Origin: Brevundimonas sp.
GTDB lineage: Bacteria > Pseudomonadota > Alphaproteobacteria > Caulobacterales > Caulobacteraceae
Length of the DNA: 64,000 nucleotides
Direction: 5' to 3'
Assembly: GCA_003248965.1 (NCBI GenBank)
Contig: QFQU01000002.1
Coordinates: 62,001 to 126,000 of the forward strand
Below are positions 8,382-17,309 of this stretch, one piece after another; the first letter of the stretch is position 1; each line of letters starts with the position of its first letter. The translations under genes and the position numbers were made by a program. The notes under the pieces were generated by a model. That model did not search any database and was not told the origin of the DNA. It saw only the letters and a list, made by a program, of their open reading frames with translations.

Positions 8382-9512
8382 ATGAAGCCTGACGCGCCCT
8401 TATCCGTCCAGTCCAACTCGCCGCCGCCCGTTGCCGCCAAGGCCCCTCCGACCGCCTTCGGCAAGGGGTTCGTGACGGACGCCTGGTATTTCGTCGCCCT
8501 GGGTCGCGACGTCGCGCCCGGCAGCCTGAAGCGCCATGAGATCATGGGCGAGCCGGTGCTGATCGGCCGCACCCGCGCGGGTCAGGTCTATGCGATGCGC
8601 GACATCTGTCCCCACCGCGCCGCGCCCCTGTCGGCCGGCCGGCTGGTGAACAAGCCCGGCGAGGGCGAGACGGTCGAATGTCCCTATCACGGCTGGCGCT
8701 TCCGCACCGACGGGGTCTGCGCCGCCATTCCGTCCCTGGTCGAAGATCAGGCGTTCGAGGCGAACCGCATCCGCGTGCGGTCCTATCCGGTGCGCGAAAG
8801 CCAGGGTCTTGTCTTCGTCTGGATGGCGTCGGACGCCCGCAATCCGTCGGAACCGGACCATGAGCCGCCGATCTTCCCCGGGGTGGTCGGCGGCGGCGCC
8901 AAGCTGGTCGAGGCGATGGATTTCGACAGCCATATCGACCACGCCGTCGTCGGCCTGATGGATCCGGCCCACGGACCTTATGTGCACCAGCAATGGTGGT
9001 GGCGCTCAGAGCATTCGATGCACGAAAAGGCCAAGGCCTTCGCCCCGACCGACTATGGCTGGGCCATGGTGCGCCACGCCCCGTCGTCGAACAGCCGTCT
9101 GTACAAGATTCTGGGCGGCGCGCCGGCGACCGAGATCACCTTCCGCCTGCCCGGCTATCGCTGGGAACACATCCAGGTGGGCGAGAAACAGGTCCTGGCC
9201 CTGACCTGCCTGACGCCGATCACCGAGACCAGGACGCGGATCACCCAGATCTTCTGGTCAGACCATTGGGTGTTCGACATCGCCAAGCCCTTCCTGCGGA
9301 TGGGCGTCGTCGCCTTCCTGAAACAGGACGGCGGCATGGTGAACCTTCAGAACGAGGGCCTGCGCTACGACCCCGCCCTGATCTGGATCGACGACGCCGA
9401 CAAACAGGCCAAATGGTATCAGCAGCTGAAGCGCGAATGGGCGAAGAGCCGCGCCGAGGACCGCCCCTTCGTCAATCCGATCGCGCCAGTGACCCTGCGC
9501 TGGAAGAGCTGA
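8382..9512 (+). CDS. Rieske-type aromatic ring-hydroxylating / demethylating oxygenase, alpha subunit
   Basis: 376 residues. The Rieske [2Fe-2S] ligands are CPHRAAP (about 72-78) and CPYHGWRF (about 97-104). The mononuclear iron site is in DFDSHIDHAVVGLMDPAHGP. The layout is of the vanillate O-demethylase / phthalate-oxygenase group, not of two-subunit dioxygenases; no ferredoxin, reductase or beta subunit lies nearby. Electrons must come from a reductase encoded elsewhere. Substrate unknown. A candidate terminator follows the stop. Confidence 0.88.
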   Translation: MKPDAPLSVQSNSPPPVAAKAPPTAFGKGFVTDAWYFVALGRDVAPGSLKRHEIMGEPVLIGRTRAGQVYAMRDICPHRAAPLSAGRLVNKPGEGETVECPYHGWRFRTDGVCAAIPSLVEDQAFEANRIRVRSYPVRESQGLVFVWMASDARNPSEPDHEPPIFPGVVGGGAKLVEAMDFDSHIDHAVVGLMDPAHGPYVHQQWWWRSEHSMHEKAKAFAPTDYGWAMVRHAPSSNSRLYKILGGAPATEITFRLPGYRWEHIQVGEKQVLALTCLTPITETRTRITQIFWSDHWVFDIAKPFLRMGVVAFLKQDGGMVNLQNEGLRYDPALIWIDDADKQAKWYQQLKREWAKSRAEDRPFVNPIAPVTLRWKS

Positions 9513-9522
9513 TTTCCGGCTG

Positions 9523-9547
9523 CCCCCGACCGGGCCTGCGGGGGTTT
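9523..9547 (+). terminator. Candidate terminator after the Rieske gene
   Basis: CCCCCG (9523-9528) pairs with CGGGGG (9539-9544) around a 10-nt loop and is followed by only TTT. It starts 10 bp after the oxygenase stop codon. The short T-run keeps confidence moderate. A second hairpin, CCGGCG/CGCCGG (9548-9565), follows directly. Confidence 0.45.
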
Positions 9548-9584
9548 CCGGCGGCATAACGCCGGCTTGCGACGGTTCCGTCCC

Positions 9585-9603
9585 CATGCCAAGTGGAGGC
9601 ATG
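9585..9603 (+). promoter_or_regulatory. Hairpin covering the ribosome binding site and start codon of the GNAT-like gene
   Basis: CATGCC (9585-9590) can pair with GGCATG (9598-9603). The loop contains GGAGG, and the right arm contains the presumed ATG at 9601. In mRNA this would hide both the Shine-Dalgarno sequence and the start. The GGAGG lies only 1 nt from that ATG, so the true start may be the GTG at 9616; either way the structure sits on the initiation region. Confidence 0.35.
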
Positions 9604-10512
9604 GATGAGGCCGCCGTGAAACAGAACGCTGCACAGGACTATGAGTTGAACCTGACGGACGGCGTGCGCGTCACGGCCTCCGGCGATCCCGCCTCTCCAG
9701 TCCTGAAGCGCTTCTTCGAAGGCTACGACCGGGCCTTCGTGCTGCCGGACGAGCGCGAGGACCTGTCCGGGTTCGAAACCTGCCTGGCGTTGAACCGGAC
9801 CCATCGCCTCGCGCACGGCCGCACCCAGTGCGAACTGGTCGCCGTGCTGGAAACCGAGGGCGGCGACTTGCTGGGCGGGGCGAACTTCCTGGCCACGACG
9901 ATCAAGCGTGCGGGCGCGCCACCGGCTTCGGTCGCCCTGAACTACATCTATGTGGAGACGGCCGCGCGCGGACGCGGCCTGCTGCGACAGGCGCTTTCCG
10001 CCGTCCGGCGCCTGGCTCCGGCCGCCCTGGACATGGCGTCCGACGCTCCACCGCCCGCACTGTTCATCGAACAGAACGATCCCTTGCGTCTCACGTCGGA
10101 CGAATACGCCGAGGATACGCGCCATTCGGGCCTGGATCAGGTGGATCGACTGGCGATCTGGGCGCGAGTCGGCGCGCGAGTCGTGGATTTTCCCTATGTG
10201 CAGCCGGCCCTGTCGGCGAGCCAGCAGGCCGACGACGGCCTGATCTACGCCGCGATCGACTATCCGGGCGACGCGGTCGATGCGGGCCTGCTGCACGACC
10301 ATCTGGAGAGCTTCTTCAACATCTCGGTCCTGAAAGGTCGGGCCGAACCGCCCGGCGGAGCGGCGGCCCGCCAGATCGCGGCCCTGGCGGGTCGGGTTGC
10401 GCCGGCGCCGCTGCTGGACATGGCGCCCGCCCTGAACTGGCTGAGGAGCGGACGCCCAACGGCGGGTTTCGACAGTTTCAGGGATTTGGCGAGAGAGGCG
10501 CGAGGCGGATGA
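9601..10512 (+). CDS. GNAT-fold acetyltransferase-like protein, first gene of a two-gene unit
   Basis: 303 residues from the ATG at 9601. A GNAT-type core is recognisable: strand LNYIYVETAARGRGLLRQAL at 113-132 with the acetyl-CoA pyrophosphate loop RGRG (123-126), and a later strand ALFIEQNDP (153-161). About 140 residues beyond the core have no recognised domain. It is soluble, with no signal peptide. The stop codon overlaps the ATG of the 858-residue gene (ATGA at 10509-10512), so the two products are likely made together. Substrate unknown: it could modify the partner, a small molecule or tRNA. The GNAT call is by motif only. Confidence 0.6.
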   Translation: MDEAAVKQNAAQDYELNLTDGVRVTASGDPASPVLKRFFEGYDRAFVLPDEREDLSGFETCLALNRTHRLAHGRTQCELVAVLETEGGDLLGGANFLATTIKRAGAPPASVALNYIYVETAARGRGLLRQALSAVRRLAPAALDMASDAPPPALFIEQNDPLRLTSDEYAEDTRHSGLDQVDRLAIWARVGARVVDFPYVQPALSASQQADDGLIYAAIDYPGDAVDAGLLHDHLESFFNISVLKGRAEPPGGAAARQIAALAGRVAPAPLLDMAPALNWLRSGRPTAGFDSFRDLAREARGG

Positions 10513-13085
10513 CGGCGCAGGCGGCAAGGGCGGCGGACACCTACGAATCGGCGAAATCCGGCACCATCTACTGGACGCTGTCCCTCTATATCGAGGCGGA
10601 CCGGGCGGCCGCGGCCCTGGGGCTGAAGCCGGGGGCCCGGATCGGGCCCGAGACCTTTCGCCGGATGCAGAGAAGTCATCGGCCGTCCCTGGCCCTGGCC
10701 AACGCCATCGATCCCCTGATGAACGACATCGCCGACCGCGAAACCCAGGGCGAGGTGCAGGAATTCCTCCTGGCGGTCACGGACGAGAACGTCTCGGACA
10801 TGGACGAGGCGGCGGCGGCGGCGCGCCGGTACGACGATCTCGTCTTCAAGATGCCCAAGTCCATATCCTGGACCACGGAAGGCGTCCGGTTCGAAGCCAG
10901 CCCTCCGGGTCTGGATCGAGAGCGTGAGGTCCAGCTGCGGCGCTTTTGGCTGTCCCACAACAACGGCGCGCTGAGCTACCATCTGAGCTTCAGCCACTTC
11001 TACGGGGCGTTCGAAGACGAAGCGCGCGGCGCCTGCTCCGGGTACGCCCCCTCCACCTACTACTTCCTCTCCCTGCTGCAGAAGTTGGCGGCCCCCAAGG
11101 AGTACGGTCTCGACGCCGATATCCTGGAGGACATCAACCGGAAGGCGGATCCCTATATCGACGTCTTCGATCCCGAGCCCCTGGGCATAGATCCGCTCGA
11201 CGACATCGAGGTGCGATACCGCCCCCCCAAGGGCGAGAAGGGCGAACACCAGGTGGAGCGCTTCTGGCCTTTCGTCAGGACGATGTTCGAGGCCGACGCC
11301 GAAGTCCTGTTCGACCGCCTGTTCCGGACGGATCGCCTTCTTCCCAAGGACGAAGCGGATCGCTTCACGCTGAAGATCAAGAAGGGCGGCTACACCGACG
11401 CTCTCGTCGAACTGGTCCCCTTCATCGAAGTGCCGGGACTGAAGGTGCCGAAATCCCGCTTCATGTTCATGCTTCACGACGAACGGTTTTTCGAGCGGCT
11501 GATGCCTCTCGACGCCGACCGGAAGGAGTCCGTGTCGCGCAAGGCCATGGTCCGTCAGGACTGCTACGAACCCTACGAGACGCGCATCGGCGCCCTGATG
11601 GACGAGGCGACCCGACGCAGGCGTCGCTCCGTTCGCCTGGACGAAGACTACTGGACATGGGTCTGCACCCGGCCGGAGTACGACGCCGCCCTGGACGAAG
11701 GGGCCTTCGCTCGAGCCGTTCCCGACGTGCCGACGCACGATCTCCGAAGCGATCAAGATGCGCACTGGTCTCCGATCCGTCGTCTGGAAGAGGGAGACGA
11801 GACCGACAAACGACCCGCGCGGGATCCTCTGGACGAACTCGTGACCGCAATGCGCGCCGGCGAGTGTTTTCAACGCTACGCATTCGACGACAAGGCCCCT
11901 TCTCGGCCGCTGGCCGAACGCGCCCTTCCGGCGCCTGTGAAGCACCATATCCCCGCCTTCGAGGCGCACCGGGCCGACTGCCTGGACTATCTGTTCCTGG
12001 CGGGGTTCAACCAGAACATCATAGACTTCATGAACCAGGACACGTCGGAAATCCTGGACAGCATCGACCCGATCTATCCCGACAGTTCGGACCAATCCAG
12101 CGACCGCTTCTTCGTCCGCTACGCCAACCATCGGGCCATGATCACCTATGTGCCCAAAAGTCGCAGCCTGGAGACGGGCAACGACTATATCGGCGCCTGC
12201 CCCTACGCCTTCCTGATCCACGTCCTGGCCCTGCACAACGAATTCCTGGCCCGGTCGCACGAACAGAAGACGATGACCCGGATCGAGCGGATCGAAGCCC
12301 TGATCTACGGCAGGACCCCGCCGGCCACGCCCGCGATGGCCCTTCTGGAACAGCAGGAGGCGCTCGACGAGGACGACGATCTCAGCCGGGCGGAAATGGC
12401 CATCAACCAGGCCAAGCTCGCCGAGTTCAGCCAGTACGAGCGGTTTCGCTACGCCAATCCGTTCCGCTACGAGACCGAGCGCGACGTGTTCAAGACGCTG
12501 GAGGAGCTTCGCGGCATCAGCCGCAAGAAGGAAGCCCTCGCCCTGGCCATCAAGAGCCTGGAAGACCACGCCAGCGACCTTTCGCGGCGCCAGCAGGTCA
12601 AGCTGGAAGAACAGCGCAGGACCGAAGAGCAGGCCAGGAAGGATCGCGAGGACGAAGCGGCCCGACGCCAGAAGGCCGTCGACGAGGACGCCGCCCGACG
12701 CGGCCTGTGGCTGAACATTCTTCTCGGCATGACCGGCTTCTTCGGCGCCGGCCAGATGTTTCACTGGATCGGCGAAAAGGCGGCGGGGCCGGACGCGGGA
12801 GGGCCGCCGCATCCCACGGCGGTCGCCACGCTGTTCGGACACCTGACGCCGTCGGTCGCCGTCGGAAACGTCATCCTGGCGGGGACCGAAATCGTCATGA
12901 CCCTGGCCCTGCTGCTGTTCCTGGCGATGCTCGGATACATCCTGTGGGACGCGCGCGGGCAGATCGCCGGGCTGTTCGCCGGCCTGTGGCGCAAGCTTCG
13001 CGGGGCGCCGACCGAAGCGGGTCGGCAGAAGACCAAGCCCGGTTCGACGCCTGTCGGAACCGGGCTTGATTCATCGAAAGATTGA
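10509..13085 (+). CDS. Large protein of unknown function with C-terminal coiled coil and two membrane segments
   Basis: 858 residues; start chosen at the ATG overlapping the upstream stop by 4 bp. Residues 1 to about 655 are soluble and match no family I recognise; notable stretches are WLSHNNGALSYHLSFSHFYG, YWTWVCTRPEYD and FIDFMNQDTSEILDSID-like acidic segments. Residues about 659-729 are a highly charged coiled coil rich in Glu, Arg and Lys. Two hydrophobic segments follow (about 733-753 and 787-813) with a short tail. Big cytosolic domain, long helix and two C-terminal membrane helices is the topology of CorA-type channels. The loop after TM1 has GMTG rather than GMN, so any relation is speculative. 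Converges with the decarboxylase gene 6 bp away. Confidence 0.75.
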   Translation: MTAQAARAADTYESAKSGTIYWTLSLYIEADRAAAALGLKPGARIGPETFRRMQRSHRPSLALANAIDPLMNDIADRETQGEVQEFLLAVTDENVSDMDEAAAAARRYDDLVFKMPKSISWTTEGVRFEASPPGLDREREVQLRRFWLSHNNGALSYHLSFSHFYGAFEDEARGACSGYAPSTYYFLSLLQKLAAPKEYGLDADILEDINRKADPYIDVFDPEPLGIDPLDDIEVRYRPPKGEKGEHQVERFWPFVRTMFEADAEVLFDRLFRTDRLLPKDEADRFTLKIKKGGYTDALVELVPFIEVPGLKVPKSRFMFMLHDERFFERLMPLDADRKESVSRKAMVRQDCYEPYETRIGALMDEATRRRRRSVRLDEDYWTWVCTRPEYDAALDEGAFARAVPDVPTHDLRSDQDAHWSPIRRLEEGDETDKRPARDPLDELVTAMRAGECFQRYAFDDKAPSRPLAERALPAPVKHHIPAFEAHRADCLDYLFLAGFNQNIIDFMNQDTSEILDSIDPIYPDSSDQSSDRFFVRYANHRAMITYVPKSRSLETGNDYIGACPYAFLIHVLALHNEFLARSHEQKTMTRIERIEALIYGRTPPATPAMALLEQQEALDEDDDLSRAEMAINQAKLAEFSQYERFRYANPFRYETERDVFKTLEELRGISRKKEALALAIKSLEDHASDLSRRQQVKLEEQRRTEEQARKDREDEAARRQKAVDEDAARRGLWLNILLGMTGFFGAGQMFHWIGEKAAGPDAGGPPHPTAVATLFGHLTPSVAVGNVILAGTEIVMTLALLLFLAMLGYILWDARGQIAGLFAGLWRKLRGAPTEAGRQKTKPGSTPVGTGLDSSKD
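13034..13068 (+). terminator. Hairpin embedded in the 3' end of the 858-residue gene
   Basis: CAAGCCCGGTTC (13034-13045) pairs perfectly with GAACCGGGCTTG (13057-13068). It sits inside the last codons of the gene and within 25 bp of the convergent decarboxylase stop. There is no T-run, so it may act as a transcription barrier or RNA-stabilising stem for both converging transcripts. Confidence 0.45.
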
Positions 13086-13091
13086 ATAGGT

Positions 13092-14357
13092 TTAGCGCCG
13101 CGCCTTCTTGCGCTGGCCGGCCTTGCCCTTGGGGCGCGACAGGCGGACGACCTTGCGGGCGTTCTCTTCCGCCGTGGTGCGCACAGTGGGGATGGAGCGC
13201 GGGGCCAGGCCGTAGAGCGAGGCCATCGGGGCGTCCTCGACCGCGGCGATGTCGTGTTCGCCATAGCCGTTGAAGCCGGTCGACATGGCCACGCCATAGG
13301 CGCCCAGCATGCCGATCTCGATGAAGTCGCCTTCGCGCACATCGGCCGGCAGCCAGAACGGGCCGGGCATATGGTCGATGGAATCGCAGGTCGGACCATA
13401 GAACTGGAACGCCTTAAGATCGCCCGAGGCTTCGCCGTCCCGCACCAGCTTGGTCGGGAAGGGCCAGCGCGAGTGGGTCGCGTCGAACAGCGAACCATAG
13501 GAGCCGTCGTTCAGATAAAGGGCGTCGCCCTTGCGCAGATCGACACGGGCCAGAATCGACGAGGATTCGGCGACCAGCGCCCGGCCGGGTTCGCACCACA
13601 GCTCGGTCGTTTCCGACACCGGCATCTCGTTGAAGCCGCGATGGATGGCGTCGGCGTATTCGCTCATGTCCGGCGGGACCATGCCCGGATAGACCGACGG
13701 GAAGCCGCCGCCGACATCGACGATGTCCACGATCACGCCCGCACGGCTGATCGAACGCCCGACCTGGGCCATGGCGGCCTGGTAGGCGGTGGGGCGCATG
13801 CACTGCGAACCGACGTGGAAGGAAACGCCCATCAGCCCGTCCTTGACCGCCTGGCGCGTGGCCAGGAGCAGGGCCGGCGCCTGATCGGACGAGACGCCGA
13901 ACTTGCCCGACAGGGTATAGGCTGCGCCGTCGGCCGAGACAGCCATGCGCACGACCAGATTCAGGTCGTCCGCGCCGCCGGTGGCGTCGAGGATCTTGTT
14001 CAGCTCTTCCACGCAGTCGAGCGAGAAGGTGCGGACGCCGTGGTCGAAATAGGCCTTGGTGATGGCCGACCGGCTCTTGACCGGATGCATGAAGGCCAGG
14101 CGCACGTCGGCGCTGACCGAACGCACCAGTTCGATCTCGGCGATGGAGGCCACGTCGAAGCTGCGGACGCCCGACGCGATCAGGGTCTCGATGACCCAAC
14201 GCGAGGGGTTCGCCTTCACCGCATAGAAGACGTCGGCGTTCAGATTATCCTGGAACCAGCGCGCCGCTACGGAAACCGAACGCGGCCGCACCAGGGCGAC
14301 GGGACGTTCAGGAGGCCGCTCACGGACCAGGTCCAGGGGAAGCTGGTACGTGCGCAA
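13092..14357 (-). CDS. Ornithine/lysine decarboxylase, PLP-dependent fold III
   Basis: 421 residues with a TTG start preceded by AGGGGG. The PLP lysine is K48 in FYAVKANP. The substrate-binding/catalytic cysteine is C324 in GPTCDSIDH, the hallmark of eukaryotic-type ornithine decarboxylases; the Gly-rich phosphate loop is DVGGGFP. The reaction makes putrescine from ornithine, or cadaverine from lysine, the first step of polyamine synthesis. The last about 40 residues are basic (KGKAGQRKKARR). The choice between ornithine and lysine as substrate is not certain from sequence. Confidence 0.9.
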   Translation of the reverse strand: MRTYQLPLDLVRERPPERPVALVRPRSVSVAARWFQDNLNADVFYAVKANPSRWVIETLIASGVRSFDVASIAEIELVRSVSADVRLAFMHPVKSRSAITKAYFDHGVRTFSLDCVEELNKILDATGGADDLNLVVRMAVSADGAAYTLSGKFGVSSDQAPALLLATRQAVKDGLMGVSFHVGSQCMRPTAYQAAMAQVGRSISRAGVIVDIVDVGGGFPSVYPGMVPPDMSEYADAIHRGFNEMPVSETTELWCEPGRALVAESSSILARVDLRKGDALYLNDGSYGSLFDATHSRWPFPTKLVRDGEASGDLKAFQFYGPTCDSIDHMPGPFWLPADVREGDFIEIGMLGAYGVAMSTGFNGYGEHDIAAVEDAPMASLYGLAPRSIPTVRTTAEENARKVVRLSRPKGKAGQRKKARR

Positions 14358-14664
14358 TTCACGTAACCCCCTGCTAATTGTTAACCCAGACCGGCGTTAG
14401 CAGCGCGTAACGGTTAGACCTACGGGGTCCGCCGGAAGGGGCGATATGGGGGTCTGGGCCTGTCATGTAAAGGGGTTTTTTCGTGGCGGACCCGTCGAGG
14501 ACGCCGAAGCCTTGAGGCGGGAGCGTCGATGCGCGATTTCGCGCCCAGATCTCACACCCGATCTCGCGCTCTAGCGAAATGACGCGGTCCATGCGATTAA
14601 GACTTGCCCAAACGCCTTCGTCGCGTCATGCGGCGCCTCTTCGCCACAGCTTCTCAGCGAGTTC
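14358..14664. other. Intergenic region between the decarboxylase and phnC
   Basis: 307 bp hold the divergent promoters of the decarboxylase (minus) and phnC (plus). Visible elements are the leader inverted repeat at 14371-14403, an isolated Pho half-site CTGTCAT at 14460-14466 without a partner at the expected distance, and the palindrome GCGCGATTTCGCGC at 14531-14544. No gene or RNA is recognised. Confidence 0.5.
14371..14403 (-). promoter_or_regulatory. Leader inverted repeat before the decarboxylase
   Basis: CTGCTAA (14371-14377) and TTAGCAG (14397-14403) are perfect arms around a 19-nt loop containing GTTAAC. On the minus strand the right-hand arm runs directly into the GGGGG of the ribosome binding site, so folding could affect initiation at the TTG start; it could equally be an operator. 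Confidence 0.3.
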
Positions 14665-15474
14665 ATGAGTTCATCCGCAGCCGCCGTCGCCCCCGGGCTA
14701 GTCCTGGCGCGTGACGTGTCGAAGACCTTCGGATCGCGAAAGGCGCTCAACGGCGTCTCGGTCGAGATCGCCTCGGGCGAAATGGTCGCCCTGATCGGAC
14801 CGTCCGGATCCGGCAAGTCCACCCTGCTTCGTTCGATCACGGGCCTGCAGTCGATCGACCCCGGCAAGGGAACCATCCAGGTCTTCGGCGAGACGGTGCA
14901 GAAAGACGGCCGCGTCACCGGCGCCGTGCGCAAGGCGCGCGGCAAGCTGGGCATGATCTTCCAGCAGTTCAACTTGGTTGGGCGTCTGAGCCTGTTCTCC
15001 AACGTCATGCTGGGCGCACTGGGACGTCTGCCGTCCTGGCAGGGCCTCTTGGGCCTATGGCCCCAGGCGGACAAGGACAAGGCCATGGCGGCCCTGCACC
15101 GCGTCGGCGTCAGCGACTATGCGGCCCAGCGCGCCAACACCCTGTCGGGCGGCCAGCAGCAGCGCGGCGCCATCGCCCGCGCCATCGTGCAAGGCGCCAA
15201 GGCCATTCTGGCCGACGAGCCGGTCGCCTCTCTGGACCCCGTCTCGGCCCGCAAGGTCATGGAATTGCTGGTCGAGTTGAACCAGCGCGACGGCATGGGG
15301 GTGATCGTCACCCTGCACCAGGTCGACTACGCCATCCGCTACTGCGAGCGCGTCATCGCCCTGCAGGGCGGCAAGATCGTCTATGACGGTCCGTCCACGG
15401 GCCTGGATCAACAGCGCCTGATCGCAATCTACGGTCCCGAATTCGAGGACGCGTTCTGGGAGACCAAGGCATGA
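14665..15474 (+). CDS. phnC: Phosphonate/phosphate-ester ABC transporter ATPase PhnC
   Basis: 269 residues. Walker A GPSGSGKST (about 46-54), signature LSGGQQQRGAIARAI, Walker B ILADEPVASLDP and the H-loop VTLHQVDYA are complete. It energises import of phosphonates or related phosphorus compounds together with PhnD and PhnE. The stop overlaps the phnD start (ATGA), and the phnC-phnD-phnE order is canonical. No C-P lyase or phosphonatase genes are in the window. Confidence 0.92.
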   Translation: MSSSAAAVAPGLVLARDVSKTFGSRKALNGVSVEIASGEMVALIGPSGSGKSTLLRSITGLQSIDPGKGTIQVFGETVQKDGRVTGAVRKARGKLGMIFQQFNLVGRLSLFSNVMLGALGRLPSWQGLLGLWPQADKDKAMAALHRVGVSDYAAQRANTLSGGQQQRGAIARAIVQGAKAILADEPVASLDPVSARKVMELLVELNQRDGMGVIVTLHQVDYAIRYCERVIALQGGKIVYDGPSTGLDQQRLIAIYGPEFEDAFWETKA

Positions 15475-16478
15475 GCCTGTCCCGTCGTTTCATCTCCAAG
15501 ACCCTGGCCGGTGTCGGCGCCGCCGTGCTGGTCGCCGGCCTGTCGGCCTGTGGCGGCGGTGAAAAGAAGCCGACCGGCGCGCCCAGCGAAATCACCTTCT
15601 CCATCCTGTCGGCGGAAGGCCAGGCCTCGGCCGGCCCGCTGTGGCAGCCGCTGCTGGACGACATGTCCAAGGCCATCGGCGTGCCGGTGAAGCCCTATTT
15701 CGGCTCGAACTACACGGTTCTGGTCGAGGCCATGCGCGGCAACCACACCCAGGTCGGCTGGTTCTCGGCCAAGCCCGAGGTGGAAGCCATCGACCGCGCC
15801 AAGGCCGAGGTCATCGCCCGCACCGTCAACCGCGAGGGTCTGGACAGCTACCAGTCGACCCTGATCGTGCGTAAGGGCTCGGGCATCACGCTGGACAAGG
15901 TCGTGGCCTGCGGCAAGCAGTACAATTTCGGCATCGGCGACGCCCAGTCGACCTCGGGCACGCTGGCGCCGCTGACCTATTTCTTCAATCCGCGCGGCAT
16001 CACGCCGTCGCAGTGCTTCAAGACCGTGCGCTCGGCCAACCACCAGGCCAACGCCTTCGGCGTGGCGACCGGCGTGATCGACGTGGCCACCTCCAACAGC
16101 GTGAACACCCTGTTCATGCGCAAGGAGAACCCGCAGCTGGCCGCTCAGATCGAGGACATCTGGACCTCGCCCCCCATCCCCGAGAGCGGCATCGTGGTGC
16201 GCGAGGACCTGGACCCGGCGCTGAAGGAAAAGATCCGCAGCTTCTTCCTGGGCTATGGCCAGGGCCAGGGCCCGGAGGCCGACCGTCAGCGCCAGATTCT
16301 GGCGGCGCTGGAATATTCGCGCTTCGCCGCCGCCGACGACAGCTATCTGGACCCCATCCGCGAGATGATCGCCGACCAGAAGCTGGGCGAGGCCCGCGCC
16401 AAGGGCGACAAGGCCGGCGCGGAAGCCGCTGAACGCGAACTGCAACGCCTGCGCGCCAAGCACGAGGTCCAGCCTTGA
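15471..16478 (+). CDS. phnD: Phosphonate-type substrate-binding lipoprotein PhnD
   Basis: 335 residues. Signal peptide with a lipobox at VAGLSAC (Cys about 26), then a periplasmic binding fold. Typical PhnD features are SEITFSILSAEG at the start of the mature protein and IGDAQSTSGTLAPLTYFF in the ligand hinge. It captures phosphonate, phosphite or a phosphate ester and passes it to PhnE. The C-terminal 30 residues are charged and helical. Coupled to phnC by a 4-bp overlap and to phnE by a TTGA overlap. Confidence 0.9.
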   Translation: MSLSRRFISKTLAGVGAAVLVAGLSACGGGEKKPTGAPSEITFSILSAEGQASAGPLWQPLLDDMSKAIGVPVKPYFGSNYTVLVEAMRGNHTQVGWFSAKPEVEAIDRAKAEVIARTVNREGLDSYQSTLIVRKGSGITLDKVVACGKQYNFGIGDAQSTSGTLAPLTYFFNPRGITPSQCFKTVRSANHQANAFGVATGVIDVATSNSVNTLFMRKENPQLAAQIEDIWTSPPIPESGIVVREDLDPALKEKIRSFFLGYGQGQGPEADRQRQILAALEYSRFAAADDSYLDPIREMIADQKLGEARAKGDKAGAEAAERELQRLRAKHEVQP

Positions 16479-17287
16479 GCGCAGCGTCTTCCCTGACGAC
16501 GGCGATCCCCGCCGCGCCGCGCAAGTCGGCCCTGGCCTGGGCCGCCGACCTGCTGGTCTGGGGCGGCGTCGCCGTCGTCCTGCTCTACAGCGTCAAGGCC
16601 GTGGACCTGGGCAACATCTCGCGCCTGTTCGCCGGCAACGAGAGCACGCGCCTGTTCGCCCACGACCTGATGCGGCCCGACTTCTCCGACTGGAAGATGT
16701 TCGTCGCCAAGATGTGGGAGACGATCCAGATCGCCCTGTGGGGCACCTTCCTGGCCGTCATCCTGGGCATCCCCCTGGGGCTGGCCGCCGCCCGCAATAT
16801 CGCCCCGCAATGGGTGGTGACGCCCGTGCGCTGGATCATGAACCTGCTGCGCTCGATCCCCGATCTGGTGATCGGCCTGCTGTTCGTGACCGCCGTCGGC
16901 CTGGGACCGCTGGCGGGCGTCCTGGCCATCACCCTGAACACGGCCGGCGTCCTGGCCAAACTGTTCTCGGAAGCCGTGGAATCCATCGACAAGGGTCCGG
17001 TCGAGGGCGTGCGCGCCACCGGCGCCGGCAAGCTGCACGAGATCGTCTGGGGCGTCCTGCCCCAGGTCGCGCCCCTGTGGACCTCTTTCGCGCTCTACCG
17101 TTTCGAATCCAACAGCCGGTCCGCGACCGTCCTGGGCCTGATCGGCGCGGGCGGCATCGGCCAGGTGCTGTTCGACAGCATGAACGCCTTCGATTTCCGC
17201 GCCGTCTCGGCCATCGTGATCATCGTGGTGATCGCCGTGACCCTGATCGACACCCTGTCGCAGATCATGCGTCGCCGCCTGCTGTAA
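16475..17287 (+). CDS. phnE: Phosphonate ABC transporter permease PhnE
   Basis: 270 residues with a TTG start overlapping the phnD stop (TTGA). Several membrane helices, and the BPD-type EAA loop EAVESIDKGPVEGVRATGAG that contacts the ATPase PhnC. The permease forms a homodimeric channel in the inner membrane. It ends the phnCDE unit; pstS starts 101 bp downstream behind its own candidate Pho box. Confidence 0.92.
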   Translation: MSAASSLTTAIPAAPRKSALAWAADLLVWGGVAVVLLYSVKAVDLGNISRLFAGNESTRLFAHDLMRPDFSDWKMFVAKMWETIQIALWGTFLAVILGIPLGLAAARNIAPQWVVTPVRWIMNLLRSIPDLVIGLLFVTAVGLGPLAGVLAITLNTAGVLAKLFSEAVESIDKGPVEGVRATGAGKLHEIVWGVLPQVAPLWTSFALYRFESNSRSATVLGLIGAGGIGQVLFDSMNAFDFRAVSAIVIIVVIAVTLIDTLSQIMRRRLL

Positions 17288-17309
17288 GCGACCGGACACG
17301 GACGAAAAA

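Noticed and set aside
14380..14400. CtrA binding site (TTAA-N7-TTAA) near the decarboxylase start
   Set aside because: Only one TTAA half is present; the second is missing at the required spacing.
14460..14466. Pho box before phnC
   Set aside because: CTGTCAT occurs once only; nothing similar lies 11 bp away on either side.
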